Below, in pieces: positions 34,718 to 45,525 of a stretch of DNA of 64,000 nucleotides (the first letter of the stretch is position 1; each line of letters begins with the position of its first letter). The position numbers and the translations under genes are program-made. A model generated the notes under the pieces. It was not told where the DNA came from. It worked only from the letters and a program-made list of their open reading frames with translations, and did not search any database. Source of the stretch: Sodiomyces alkalinus F11 (Eukaryota > Ascomycota > Sordariomycetes > Glomerellales > Plectosphaerellaceae); contig NW_021167079.1 in assembly GCF_003711515.1 (NCBI RefSeq), positions 1,415,471 to 1,479,470 on the forward strand, given 5' to 3'.

Positions 34718-35022
34718 TACCGATTCCTACTATATTAATAGACAGCGAAAGCGTAAAGAAGCTTTATGAAAATCCTGAATTTCATAAACGTGTAAAGCAT
34801 ATAGACCGTCAGTATCACTACTGCCGACAATAGCTTCAAAATAATAAAATAAAGCTCGTTTATATAAATACTAAATTTAATATAGCCGATATAATGACTA
34901 AAGGTCTATCTAAAGACTTATATAATACAATATACGGTTATATGAATTTAGGCTATAAAGACGATACGTTGCCTGACTATGATATACCACCTTATACCCG
35001 AATTCAAGAATTAAAATACTAA
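31096..35022 (+). pseudogene. pol: Element E pol: protease-integrase-RT-RNase H
   Basis: Protease near 31213 keeps CIDSGATAHVI with its DSG intact. After a Lys-rich linker (31560-31880), integrase starts HYRIGHINPTTL and includes VYMDLCGPVN, FIIDRSTRYLWAKLL, VDTDGGKEFTN and SIERV (about 31890-32760). RT (about 33240-34000) has the WIEAMEAEI start, FRQFDVKNSFVHADI and CHVDDIVIL, where copia elements usually have YVDD. RNase H (about 34150-34930) contains YGYSDASF and WTSTKQKVVALSITESEYMAL. The frame ends near 35022. An (AAT)n run codes an Asn stretch at 34622-34717. Scattered TAA/TAG (former Gln) make it inactive, but it is the best-preserved pol here. Confidence 0.93.
34622..34717 (+). repeat. 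AAT microsatellite inside copia RNase H region
   Basis: There are about 32 triplets of AAT with three interruptions (AAG, CAT). In the pol frame they give a run of more than 20 Asn with a few Lys/His. A shorter AAT run lies at about 33358-33387 in the same frame. Confidence 0.95.
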
Positions 35023-35027
35023 GGTCT

Positions 35028-35140
35028 ATAACTAGGTTTTTTATCTTCGGATTTTCCTAGATATAAATACTTAGGTTTTTTACCCACGGGTTTTCCTAAA
35101 GATACTATAACTAGGTTCCTACCTACGGGTTTTCCTAGTA
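35028..35140 (+). repeat. Three imperfect direct repeats in copia 3' region
   Basis: The units share AGGTTTTTTAYCYWCGGRTTTT-like cores, beginning near 35034, 35081 and 35106, each ending TTTTCCTA. They lie just after the pol stop. They could be the end of a longer pol frame (LGFLPTGFPK-type repeats) or a 3' UTR repeat. Confidence 0.6.
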
Positions 35141-35330
35141 TTATAAAAAGAGTTTTCGAATTTTCCCTTTATAATAAATTAAGGGTTTTTAAAAATTTCC
35201 CTTAGAGGTTTTATTTCATTTTTTTCCTCTTATACTTAGTCCTAGTTGGTTAACTAGGGTTTCTGCGCTATACCTCTATAATATAAATACTCGTTTTAAG
35301 CTGCTCCTTCTTTTATAAGAACCAGCTTAC

Positions 35331-35337
35331 GGGGGGG
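35331..35337 (+). other. Element E polypurine tract
   Basis: ACGGGGGGG directly precedes the TTTTG start of the 3' LTR, the expected primer for plus-strand synthesis. Confidence 0.7.
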
Positions 35338-35772
35338 TTTTGATATTAATATTATTACTAATAATATCCTTAATATATTTCGAGTATATCCTTCGTACTC
35401 GAATAAAGGATATCTTCTCCGTAAGCCTAGACCGTTTTCTTTCGAGTCAGTTCATGTATTACGAGTTAGATAAAGGATATAATGGATTACGATATTACTA
35501 CGATATCGATATATATTATAATACTCTTACGATATCCATCCTTTATAAAGAATAAAGGATATTAACTCGTTCCCTCGGTTCGGTTCTTCCTTTCTTTGTT
35601 CTTTATTCTTAATCCTTAATCCTTTATCTTAATCCCTTTTTCGATCCGAAGAAGAGACAATACGCGCGCAGAGATCCTACCTTATAATCCCATTATTACC
35701 TTCTTATTTTTCCACTGCTTTTCGTGACTTTCGCCCCTTCCGTTTATCCGATATCGTCAGATATCTTCAAAA
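35338..35772 (+). repeat. Element E 3' LTR
   Basis: This is a 435-bp partner of 28703-29138. It keeps the CAAAA end that the other copy has lost to TAAAA. The open frame at 35340-35555 within it is not a gene. Confidence 0.95.
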
Positions 35773-35777
35773 ATAAG

Positions 35778-36123
35778 TATCCCCCCCGTTCCTCCCTTAA
35801 GGAGGCTATAGGCAGTATTACCATGCTAGAACTAAAGTAGAGGAGGGGGTAGTCTAGCAAAGGGGTAACGGGTGGCTAACGTGTATATAGTTTTCTTTTT
35901 AGTATACTCTCGTAATTTTTCTTTAGTATATATAGGTCTATTCTTCCGTTAGAATCTAAGTTCGAAGGAGAGTAATAGCTGAATAGCGGTTAGATAGAAA
36001 CTAATGTAGAATAGATTAATAGAGAAGATTTATAGTTATTATAGTTAGGTAAAGATTTACCGAGCGTTATAAGTACGTCCAGAGTTATAGTAGAAATATA
36101 GGTAATAGCTAATTAGCTATAGG
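35778..36123 (+). other. Element D, upstream of antisense frame
   Basis: This rejoins 28697 once element E is removed. It shows CCCCCCCGTTCCTCCC and CTTAAGGAGGCTATAGG and then degraded triplets (EGE-stop-stop-LNSG). It is probably the leader and possible first exon of the antisense gene, with no secure frame. Confidence 0.35.
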
Positions 36124-37110
36124 ATAACTATACCTCCTAAGGGTAGTCGTGGTAGCGGTACGGTAAACACTCCTAAAAAGCCTTATCCTACGAAAAGTAG
36201 TACCGCCGGCGTTTAATAGGAGATTAGCGGTAAGGGGTCCGGTACCTAGGGTACGGATATAGAGAATAATAATACCTCGGCGCCCCTAAGTCTAATTAGT
36301 AGAGAAATAGCTAGTAGTTAGTAGTAAACAGGCGATAAAGCTAGTAATAGGAATAATAATAGTGCCGGTAATTTAAATAATAGTTCTATAGCTAGAAATG
36401 ATAGAACGATCGAATTAGATAAGAGTGGACTCGCTAGTATATCTCGGGTATACACTTTATATCCTCTCGCAGAATAGGGATATAATCCGTTTCTAGTTCT
36501 ATACCTGCGGTGTATCGGTCAAATAACGAAATAGCACCCTAGTAGTGGTTAAATTCCCTTATATAGTTATAGAGATTATAAGTAAAGTGGTCGAGTAGGG
36601 TGTAATAGGTGATTAGCTACTAACTTAGTATAATAGCGGCCTCGCTTAAATATATATATTATATAGAATAGGGATCAAAACCCTATATAAAGGTATATTA
36701 GTTAGTGTATAGCTATTCCACCACTAATTAATTATAGATACTATATATATAGTTAGTAAAATTATACGTCTTCGTAACGTGATTACATAATACTAGTATA
36801 AGGCAGATATAAGTCTAAAGGTATATACTCGTGAGTTAACTATTAGGTAATAATTCTAAAAATAATATAGAACGAATTATAGTATTTATAGCGTCTAGGT
36901 AAACGTGTATTAAATTATAAGAAGATATAGCTATCAGGTTAAAAGTGCCTAGCGGCTAAACTTAAGGAGGAACGTTAAGAGTAAGTTTAGCAGTAGTTAA
37001 TTATAGCCGAGCGGCAGGCTAGTAGCAGCGTAGCAGTTACTAATATACTACGATAACTAGTAGTACTATAAGAAAAGCAAAATAAACATTCTAGCGCCTA
37101 AGTATCTTTT
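36124..37110 (+). pseudogene. Element D antisense accessory frame (basic/Ser-Asn-rich start, Cys cluster, coiled coil)
   Basis: It is antisense to pol and lies between the chromodomain and the 3' LTR. From ATA 36124 (former ATG) the frame reads TIPPKGSRGSGTVNTPKKPYP, then Asn/Ser-rich sequence, then an RCIG...GRVGCNR cluster (about 36510-36610). After frame changes it ends with a Gln-rich, Leu-spaced segment (LAAKLKEER, then AERQASSS, about 36955-37100). The order basic linker, C-x(11-12)-C-x2-C-like cluster and Gln-rich coiled coil is the same as in the antisense frame of A. Stops are mostly TAG/TAA. Function unknown; a nucleic-acid-binding role is only a guess. Confidence 0.45.
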
Positions 37111-37879
37111 ATCAGGGTATTTCGGGATAGCCAGAAATCTCTAACCGATAAAATCATTATAGGTTAACTAGTGGTTAACTTATAAAGATAAGGCTAATAA
37201 TTATATAGCAATTTAGAAATTAGCTAAAGGATCTAAGTAGTCAGGCACTTAATAATAGCAGAACCACTATTATTACTCTAGTACCTAGGCCACTCCCTCC
37301 TCCGGCAAATAATAACTATAGTGATATTATAGATAAGGAGGATAATAAGGGAGTCCCCACTAGTAACTAATAGGTGGGTAATTCCCCTTATTCTCCTGAC
37401 TTATAACCTATTACTAATTAGTTATTATAAGGGTGGGTATTATAATTTTAACGATATCGTGGATTAAGGGGTAATCCGTAATTAGTTAGGGTTAGGTTTA
37501 TTAGGTTTAGACTACTAAAAAGTACCGGGTTTAGACCGGTGCTAAAAGAGCAGATAATATACGAATATCTAGCACCTAGCAGGAGATTAGCATCTGGGTT
37601 TAGACTAGAACACGAATATTATCGCTAGGTTTAGACTGGCTAAAAGAAAATATAGTCTTTAGGTTTAGATTATTAGCTAATAGGCAAATAACTAGGACAT
37701 AGCAGTTATATATATTTTACTTTAATATAAAGTCCGTAAATAGCGGCTAGAGATTATTAGCTATAAAATAGTAATATAAAGGAATATAGTTAATTTAGTA
37801 AAATAGTAATATTACTACACCGCTAATAACTATAAATCAGCGGTTACCTAATTAAAGAGATACTCCGTAACTAAATCTT
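37111..37879. other. Element D spacer with GGTTTAGACT repeats
   Basis: I see no frame on either strand. The decamer GGTTTAGACY/T occurs five times, at 37504, 37528, 37597, 37628 and 37662, within 170 bp. The rest is AT-rich. Confidence 0.6.
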
Positions 37880-40800
37880 TATAGAGATATAACTTAGGTT
37901 CCTAAGTATTTTCTTCTATAGAATAACCTTCCTACTTAATAAGAAATTCGCGGTAACGGCGCTTAGAGTTCTAGCGTATATCTAAAATCCTTTTAACCTT
38001 AAACTTATTCTCCTCTTCCCCTTTAATATCTAATAGCTACTTAGCCGGCGCTCCACGGCTATCTTAGTTAAAAGGCTTAAGCAAACTAATAGGGAAAACG
38101 TTATAAATCCGAAGATACTTAGGAAGGTCGACCTTATAAGCTAACCGGTAATCACCTATCACCTTAATGATCTTAAAAGGCCCGATATATTTATATACTA
38201 CATTTCGACTCGGGCGTGTAATTTTTATATTTTTAGTAGATACTAAAACCTTATCGTGTAAATAAAACTCCTTTAGTATATGTTTACGGTTATAATAGTT
38301 AGCTATTACCCGATTACTGAGAGGCCTTAGCGGGTGAATAACGAGTAGCGGAATACTATAACATGTTATATATAAATTCGGTAAGGTCTAAAAGATTAAC
38401 CTAATTATCTTACTATTATATAGCGTAGGAGCGAAGGTAATACTGGAGAATTTAGTTAATACATTCGGTTTAGCTATTAGTCTACGGGTGGTATGTAGTG
38501 GAAAGGCGGCGTTTAACTTATAGTAAGCCGTATAGTATACGCTAAAAAGCACTTATAAAAAGACTTCCACGGTCGGAGATAATACTATTAGGCAGACTAT
38601 ATACCTTAAAAGTATAGTGCTATAAGGTAGTCGCTAACCCCTTAGCTATAAGCTTACTAGAGGTAGGAATAAAAAGGGAATATTTAGTTAGTCTATAGAT
38701 AACTATAAGAATAGTATCTTTCTACTTACCCCCCGGCCACTTAATAGGTAGTAGGCCGGTAATAAAATCTATTAAAAGTTACTAAAATAGCTGGGTCGGA
38801 ATAGGTAAAGGGGCTAGTTCGCTATAAGGAGTATAAGTGCGAGATTTAGTATATTAATAAAGAGGGTGGCTAAGTACCCACTAGTAAATATCCGTCGATA
38901 TTCTAGGCTAATAAAAAGATTATTAAATTCGTTTTAATATCTTTATAATTCCCTGGTAACCTATAGTCGGGTTATCGTGGTGTAATTAAAGAATTATTAA
39001 CTAAAGCTTAGAAGATCGGAGAATATAGACCTTACCGCGGAATCGAATAAGACTATCGGTACCACGGGTCTATAGATTAGGCTCTCGCTAATTAACTATT
39101 AACTCTATACCGGAAGTAAAAAAATTATCTTCTTTTTAAGCTTAGTGAATATCGTTAAGGATATTAGGTAGCTATTACTTATCCGGTACTTAGGCGGGGG
39201 CTACTCGAAATTTGGATATAAAATTATCTAGTACCTCCTAAATAGTAATACGACGTTTATTAGAAGTAGGAAGATAGAGAGGATTTCGTGAGAGATAATC
39301 GGTAGAGTTTTTATTACCCGGTTAGTAAATAATACGAATATTATAAGTGCCTAAGTTATTAAGCTAGCGCACGTACTTACTGCTAAGCTTAAGTTTATCT
39401 AGTAGCGTCTAATAATTAAGATAGTCCGTTAGAACGTTAATAGTAGAGGCGCTATAGAGTAAGTAGTAACGCTAATAACGACACGCCTCTATAATAGCTA
39501 TAAGCTCGGTATTAGAAGTAGTATACTTTGATTTAGCGCCTTTAAGCTTACGTGAAAGGAAAGTAACTAGGCGCTAGACGCGGTCCTTTAGTTAACTCAG
39601 GATAGCACTAATAGTAAAATTAGAAGTATTAGTTTTAAGGCGTGTTAGTAATAAGGGGTTAAAATACCGTAAAACGGGTATAGAAAGAAAAGTATCCTTA
39701 AGTTATTTAAAAGCACGATAAAAATCTTTTAGTGGTTCGGCTAGTATATAGCCGCTAATCCGTAATTAGTCCGTGAATAGTCGTATAATTTTAGAGTAGT
39801 TATAAATAAAACGCCGGTAAAACCCCGTAAATCCTAGAAAGACTTAAACTTCCCAAATAGTTATAGGCCGTGGCTAATTAATAATCGTATCTATATAATC
39901 GGGGTCTATCTTAATACCTACTAGGCTATAGCGGAACCCTAAAAAGTCTAACTTATTAATTTTAAATTTATATTTTTCGGCGTTTACGTATAAGTCCTAG
40001 TCGCGTAATCTGCGTAGGACCTATTTAATATATCGTCGATACTTAGTAAGGGAATAACTATAGATAAGAATATTATCTAAATAAACCACGTAAATAGTAT
40101 TAATAAGACCGGAGAGTGCCTAGTTAATATACCACTAGAACGTAGCGGGGGTATTAGTAAGTCTAAAAGGTATAATAAGGTATTTAAAGTAACTATATTT
40201 AGTGCGAAAAGCCGTTTTCTATTCGTTACCTTCCTTAATTCGAAGTCGATAGTAAGTATCCTTAAGATCTAATTTACTATAGATTTTCGATCTAATTAAA
40301 CGGTTAAGTATATCGCTAATTAATAGTAGGGGAGTACGATCCTTCCTAGTAATCTTATTAAGGGCGCGGTAGTCGATATATAAACGTAACTTACCGTTTT
40401 TCTTTAGAATAAATAACACAGGGGCGTTAGCTAGACTACTAGAGAGTCGTATCTACTAATTACCTAAAGTATTAGTAAGCTATTCGCGGAGGACTTATAG
40501 CTTAGTATTAGATAGAGAGTAAATTAGTCTAAATAGTAAGTACTTATTATCCTTTAGTTAAATAGTATAATTCTATTATTAGTGATTAGGAAGTAACGCT
40601 ACTTAATCGATATTAAAAATATCTTTAAACTCGTGATAAATAATAGGAATATTATATAAATAGGGAGGCATATTAGAATTAATAGTTAGATTACTAGGCT
40701 CCTCCTATTAAGTAGCCGATAATATAACTCTGCTAATCCGTGGTAAAGAAGAAATATATTCGTTTATAGATAAAATAATAGTATAACGCGCGTTACGTTT

Positions 40801-41470
40801 AGCTAAACGAATCTATTTCGGTGTAGAGATAAGAGAAAAATAATCGGGGGATAAAGGGTAAATCCACTTATTAGTCCGTTAATTAATAGCAGGGTTAACG
40901 GCATAGAGCTAAGTGCCGCCTAAAATAATTTTATATTTTATATTCGTATTAATATTAATAATTCGAAATTCCTCCTTTTACAGTTTAGTAACCGACTAAC
41001 TATCAATCGCTTTAAAAAGTATAATAGTAGTACCGTAAGTCCGAATCTGGATATCGGCTCTACCTAAAGTCTAAGAGAGATTTTATATTAGCCTAGCCGC
41101 TAAGCCGTTAATAGCTCCTAAAAGAGAATAATCGATTAGACTAAATTCTGCACCACTATTAAGTAAAGCTAGGATCTTAATTTATTCTTTACCCCGCCGT
41201 AGATTAACTTTAACCTTTATAGTAGAGCTAGTAATACTCGGCTATAACGGGGATAATTCCTAATTATTATTATTATATAACTCTATAATACAGGTAAGGA
41301 TACGGATAATATTAGAGCTAGTAGTAGGAGGAGGTTTAGTTAGATTATTAGTAGTCTGCTATTAGCTAGATAAAAAAGAATATCTTTACGGGTAAGTATT
41401 AGCGTAATAGCCCTTCGTATAATATTTAAAATAAGTAATCTTACTAATAGGATAACGAATTAAAGGCATA
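37880..41470 (-). pseudogene. pol: Element D pol: protease-RT-RNase H-integrase-chromodomain
   Basis: Minus strand. Protease near 41120-41150 reads LLNSGAEFSLIDY, with Asn for the active-site Asp. RT (about 40440-39900) has [23 protein letters not shown] and [22 protein letters not shown], with the YLDD site reading YLDN near 40060. RNase H (about 39750-39350) and integrase (about 39200-38050) follow. The C-terminal chromodomain, about 38010-37885, reads FKVKRILDIR, then EFLIK-stop-EGYSIEENT-stop-EPK; both stops are former Trp. The domain order is the same as in A. Confidence 0.88.
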
Positions 41471-41479
41471 GAAGTGGGC

Positions 41480-42900
41480 TAAGTACTCTGCTATTAGGTA
41501 GTGGTAATATTAGTAGCGTTAGTATAGGAACGCTTAGTTCCCCGGAAATCGTTATTATAACCATGACGTTAAGAACGATTATTACGCGATTAGTAGTTAA
41601 CTACGTATTTACTACATTTAGTAAGAACAAATTCGGCCTATCTAGCCCGTTAATCTAATTTACGATACGTTATAGGTAAGCCGCCTAATATAATTTAAGG
41701 GCGTAAATTATCTTATAAGTTTATAATTATAGAAGTGATACCGATAATCTCCGGCAGGGGAATAGGGAGCTCGGATTCGAGTAATCGCCACTTAGCTTTA
41801 AAATTATCGTAGGATTAACGGGGACCCTGCCGTGAGTCCTTATAGAATATACGTTAAACCGCCTGTAAAACTCGAGTATTACTATCTAGTATCTAATCGC
41901 GGAGCTAAGCTAAAAATTCGTCCTAAGATAGCTTACCGTTAGGCTACCGTTAATCGGCCTCTAAGTTATAATTCTAGTATAAGGAGGATATAAGGCACTA
42001 TATAGTAAAAATAATACGGTTAGTATTATCGTTAAGAGCAGGGTTAATAATACGAATCTACTATATCTATATAATAAAAGATTTATATTAAGCCTATAAG
42101 GCAGCGGAAAAATAGGGATCTAGTATATTAAGTTTCGAGAAAGCAGGGTTCTCCGAAGTAGTCGGCTATAGGGTAGCGGCTATCTAGACGGGAATAAGTT
42201 AATAATTTTAAATAGATTAGTAAGGCTATAGAACCTAACTAGATACTATAGGCGTTTTAGGCGGGAGTATAGCTAAATTACTAGGAGTTAGGGGTAAGAG
42301 ATATAAATGCATAGTCGCCTAACTTAAATCGTTAGTATTATCCGCCTACTACTAAGTAGCGGCTGTAGTATCGGCACGTTACTGCTAAACGTTCTTTAAC
42401 TAATCGTATAGCTATCGTTAACGCTAGCGCTCTTATTTATAAGCCTGCTATTCTTATTTCTCTTATTTAAGCTATATATTCTCTTTAGCTAATAGATCTT
42501 CTAGCTCCCTAAGGCTAGGTAACTACGGTTTAACTAGTAATTAGGGTCGGGAATATAAAATTAGAGGTAAACGATTCTCTTAATCTTATTAACCTTCCGC
42601 ACGTAGCTGCTTTAGATTAATACCTATTATAGTCTTATACGACGATAAGCTAGTCTACTGTTAATCTATATCTATATCTATAGCACCGGATATATAAGGT
42701 GGAATCGGGATATTCTCCGAGACTATAGGGCTAGGAGGAAAATTTAATTAAAACTCGGGTTAAAGACTAATAACGCTACTTATACTGCTAATTATCTATA
42801 GCCGAGTAGTGCTATTAGTGGTAGGGTTATAGTTAGTTAGCTATTCGGCCGCTGACGACGAAAATACTTAATTAGGCTAAGGATCGCTAGTATAAATACG
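41480..42900 (-). pseudogene. gag: Element D gag
   Basis: Minus-strand frame upstream of protease. The zinc knuckle near 41398-41450 reads TYFKYYTKGYYANTYP: all four ligands (Cys, Cys, His, Cys) have become Tyr by CA-to-TA or TG-to-TA changes, though the K-G-x-Y-A spacing shows what it was. Pro/Ser-rich segments precede it. The start is not definable. Confidence 0.65.
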
Positions 42901-42999
42901 AATACTATCGTCGGACTAAGCCTCTAATAGCCGATCGTTATTCGCCTATTAGGTCCTAGATATACCGAATCCTGCCTAACGGTCGCTATCCGCTTTTAG

Positions 43000-43010
43000 A
43001 GCGATTATCT
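43000..43010 (-). other. Element D self-priming PBS
   Basis: AGCGATTATCT directly adjoins the LTR and is an exact 11-base complement of the LTR block at 43172-43182. In Tf1-type self-priming the first bases of the transcript fold back on such a site, which would put the RNA start at about 43182 on the minus strand, 126 bases into the LTR. Confidence 0.6.
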
Positions 43011-43308
43011 TATTAAGAAGGAGATATAGGTCTACCCCGAAAGGATAAGGACTAAAGGGTAATAGAGAGTAATAGATAAGAATCGTAGTCTTATATGAGG
43101 GGAGGCTAACTATAGATTAACTAGTGGTTAATAAGAAGAATATCTTAAAGGTAGGTAGTAGTGTAAAGGAGAGATAATCGCTAACCCCTTCCTTCCGGAA
43201 TAGTCCAGCTCTCCGTCTTATATAATAAATATCCACTTATTAGTCAGCCGGTAGTCCACTGCTATATCCTAGTACCTCCTAAGTCTTCCTTATATCCTAC
43301 ACCTAATA
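43011..43308 (-). repeat. Element D 5' LTR
   Basis: This is the second 298-bp copy, with the AGATAATCGCT block at 43172-43182. The sequence right of it resumes element B after the 5-bp duplication. Confidence 0.92.
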
Positions 43309-43313
43309 CCTAC

Positions 43314-43620
43314 TACCTTTTATAGAAAAGCAGAATAAGTAGGAGGTTAAGGATATCATAGCCTATAAGGAGGAATAGGGATAGAAGTTCTACCTTATAA
43401 AGTGGGCGGGCTAGCTAGTAGAATATAATACCTAGGAGCCTAAAGACTACTTAGGGAACGCTTTAGCTATTATAAAACGTTACTAGAAGTAAAAGAAATA
43501 TATATATAAGAAGTAGGATAACTACTAGCGCCGAATAGCCGGTATAAAAATAGAACTATAACTAGGAAAATTAATACTATCTTATATAGCGTAATAGTGT
43601 ATAAGGTAAAAATAGGGGCT
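43314..43620 (+). pseudogene. pol: Element B pol, third part: chromodomain and C-terminus
   Basis: This resumes the frame left at 27718. The chromodomain (about 43350-43490) reads DIIAYKEE, then KFYLIKWAG, VEYNT-stop-EPKDYLGNALAIIKRY, matching 58340-58480 in G. The TAG before EP is a former Trp of the NTWEP motif. Confidence 0.85.
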
Positions 43621-44300
43621 ATATATATAGGAGAAACGCCAATAGGCGACTATAAAATAAATTAATTCGCCCTATAGTATAGCGCCCTACGGCCGCTAAT
43701 ACCCTACCTTTTAATTAGTAAAGCCCTCAAAGGAGTTATTATCACTACTAACGACAATAACCTCCTTTAAGGGATTAACACTCTTAGCCGAGTAAACGGT
43801 ATTAGCTATCTTAACGTTATCCTTAGACACGTTAGCCTACGCGACTTATAGCGACTACTCGGCGGCACTAATATTACTAGAGCTATTAGCGTTACTAGTG
43901 CTACTAGCGGTGGGCGAGGCGATAAGAGAGGCGATAGGGGAGGCGATAGGGGAGGTAATACTAATAATAGGGGAGGCGGCGATAGCGGTAAAGGAGATAG
44001 CGCTAGCGGTAGGGGAGGCGGCGCTAACGGTAATAAACGGCGACTACTCGATAAGACCGTCCTTATTATCCGATTAGATATAAACCTAAGGCCTTTAGGC
44101 GGCGGTATAATAGCCGGTAAAGGCGGCGGATATAAGAGGGCGGCGGGGTTTATTAAATACGAGTAAGGGTATCGGCTAGACCCTATAGACGAGGGAAAGA
44201 AGTTATGCTATACTAGTTATAGCCGGCGGCTTAAGCTATACGCTTATCGGGATACTCCTTAATATCCGCGCCACGGAGCTTACGGACGGTATACTATAGC
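43600..44300 (-). pseudogene. Element B antisense accessory frame (Ala/Ser/Pro-rich)
   Basis: Read on the minus strand, opposite pol of B. It shows KPRRPLISAAFTG, then SDNKDGLIE-stop-SPF, a long Ala/Ser/Thr/Pro-rich run (ASPTASAISFTAIAASP...), and then EVIVVSSDNNSFEGF. The copy in G has the same frame and key words in the same order, although the DNA between has changed much, so selection on protein is plausible. EVIVVSSDNN resembles a SUMO-interacting motif. Function unknown. Confidence 0.5.
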
Positions 44301-44699
44301 GTGATAAAAGTGATAAGACTATAGTCCTTAGGGGGCGCGACTATTCCTATAAGGGAATAGGCCTTATTAGCCTAAAGGTTATTAACCTAGAAGAGGTTAG
44401 CGTAAGCCGAGCGGACGGCGAATAATAAGTATAAACCCGTATTATTAGGTCGATAATTAAAAAAGACCGAATCGACGATAATTCGTCGAGTATAAGGCGG
44501 TTAGTATTAGCGGCGGCGGGGAGATAACCGGCCTTTTCTAGAGCTTTACGGAACTATTTATACACGGCCTAAAGCCGTAGATAAAAATAACGCCGACTAA
44601 TCGGTGTTAAATCCTCGTTAGCCTCCTTCTAAAGGACTATAATGGTGATATTCTAAATAGTCTAGGTAGTACCTAGGAGACTATCCGGGATCTAGACGT
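44301..44699. other. Element B 3' noncoding region
   Basis: It is collinear with G up to about 44510 (59497 in G) and then has no counterpart because the LINE interrupts G there. I see no secure frame. An antisense leader for the frame at 43600-44300 may lie here. Confidence 0.4.
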
Positions 44700-45525
44700 G
44701 TTAGGAGCCGAATATTCGGCGAGGGCAGAAAGAAACTTATAGATATACACTCCTAGTATAAATAAAGATAAACGACGCACCTATATACGTTAGAGTTAGA
44801 GTAGTTAATATGATCCATATAAATATCGGTGGCTAGGGAAGCTATATAGCGATTATAAGGCGGATTAGTAGAGTAGCTCCCTAGCCACCTATTATGAGTA
44901 TTATATAGTATACGATATAATTCTTAGGCGATACTGAGTAGGAGCGATATATAGGCGAACGTTCGATATTAAAGGAGAATAAGATAAGGATATAGTTATA
45001 GTTATAAATATATAATGAATTAAAATATAATATAAAGAATAAAGATTATGTGAGGAAAAGGAAGAAAAGAAGAATAATTACGGGGAGCCACGAGAACTTT
45101 TATTTATATGGCGAATAGTCGCCTTAATTACGAATCCGGCTAAAAAGGGAGTAAGTATAAAGAACAGTAAGAATAAATTTAGTAATACTATATACCACGA
45201 TAATAAAGGAAGGTATAGCGATAAGGGCGATATTATAAAACGCAGCGAGTAATCGCCGGCTATTACGCGGGACGCTAAAAAGGGAATAGTATTTAGTAAG
45301 CGAGTCGGCTATATAATTACCGTCGACGGTTTACCGATTACCTAACGATACGTGGAAAGAAGTTATAATATTTTAGAAGGAGGTATATAGCCTTACCGGG
45401 CCGACTAATTATAAACGCCGACCAGATAGCGGAGTTTATACGAGGCTAGAGTTATACGCATGTTCTGCCCAGTAGGGGGGGGATAGAATAGGCCTAAAGG
45501 ACTAGCCCTGTTAGAGAGGGGGTAG
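44700..45525 (+). other. Putative B/G LTR and leader of element G
   Basis: A TGTTAGGAGCCGAATATTCGG start at about 44700 resembles the LTR starts of A and D. No second copy is visible in the window, because the outer LTRs of B and G are cut off by A and the LINE, so the boundaries are inferred. The stretch separates the 3' end of B from the leader and gag of G and contains an inverted repeat at 44828-44889. It is AT-rich in the middle. G-rich runs at 45473-45482 and 45517-45521 lie near its end. Confidence 0.35.
44828..44889 (+). repeat. Inverted repeat, possible self-priming pair of the B/G family
   Basis: GGTGGCTAGGGAAGCTA (44828-44844) faces TAGCTCCCTAGCCACC (44874-44889), pairing perfectly except for one bulged A. 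The left arm is about 128 bases after the presumed LTR start, close to the 126 bases seen for the priming block of D. It may thus be the transcript start plus PBS, or just a hairpin. Confidence 0.5.

Larger units (their letters stand above)
28703..35772 (+). mobile_element. Element E: Ty1/copia retrotransposon nested in D
   Basis: The LTRs are 28703-29138 and 35338-35772, with TTTTG...CAAAA ends and the 5-bp duplication ATAAG (28698-28702, 35773-35777). The order is PBS, long leader, gag, protease, integrase, RT, RNase H, polypurine tract; integrase before RT defines Ty1/copia. It is clearly less RIP-mutated than its neighbours: CAG, CAA and several ATG survive, and integrase and RNase H segments remain open for about 100 codons. 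It therefore inserted late or escaped some RIP cycles. Confidence 0.95.
27719..43308 (-). mobile_element. Element D: Ty3/gypsy chromovirus with nested copia element
   Basis: Two 298-bp LTRs (27719-28016, 43011-43308) are flanked by the 5-bp duplication CCTAC (27714-27718, 43309-43313), inside B just before its chromodomain. Coding order on the minus strand is gag, protease, RT, RNase H, integrase, chromodomain, then an antisense frame on the plus strand and a polypurine tract. The LTR starts TATTAGGTGT on the minus strand, like the LTR of A (TGTTAGGTGT), and both have self-priming pairing, so A and D are related. Without nested element E its length is about 8.5 kb. Confidence 0.92.
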
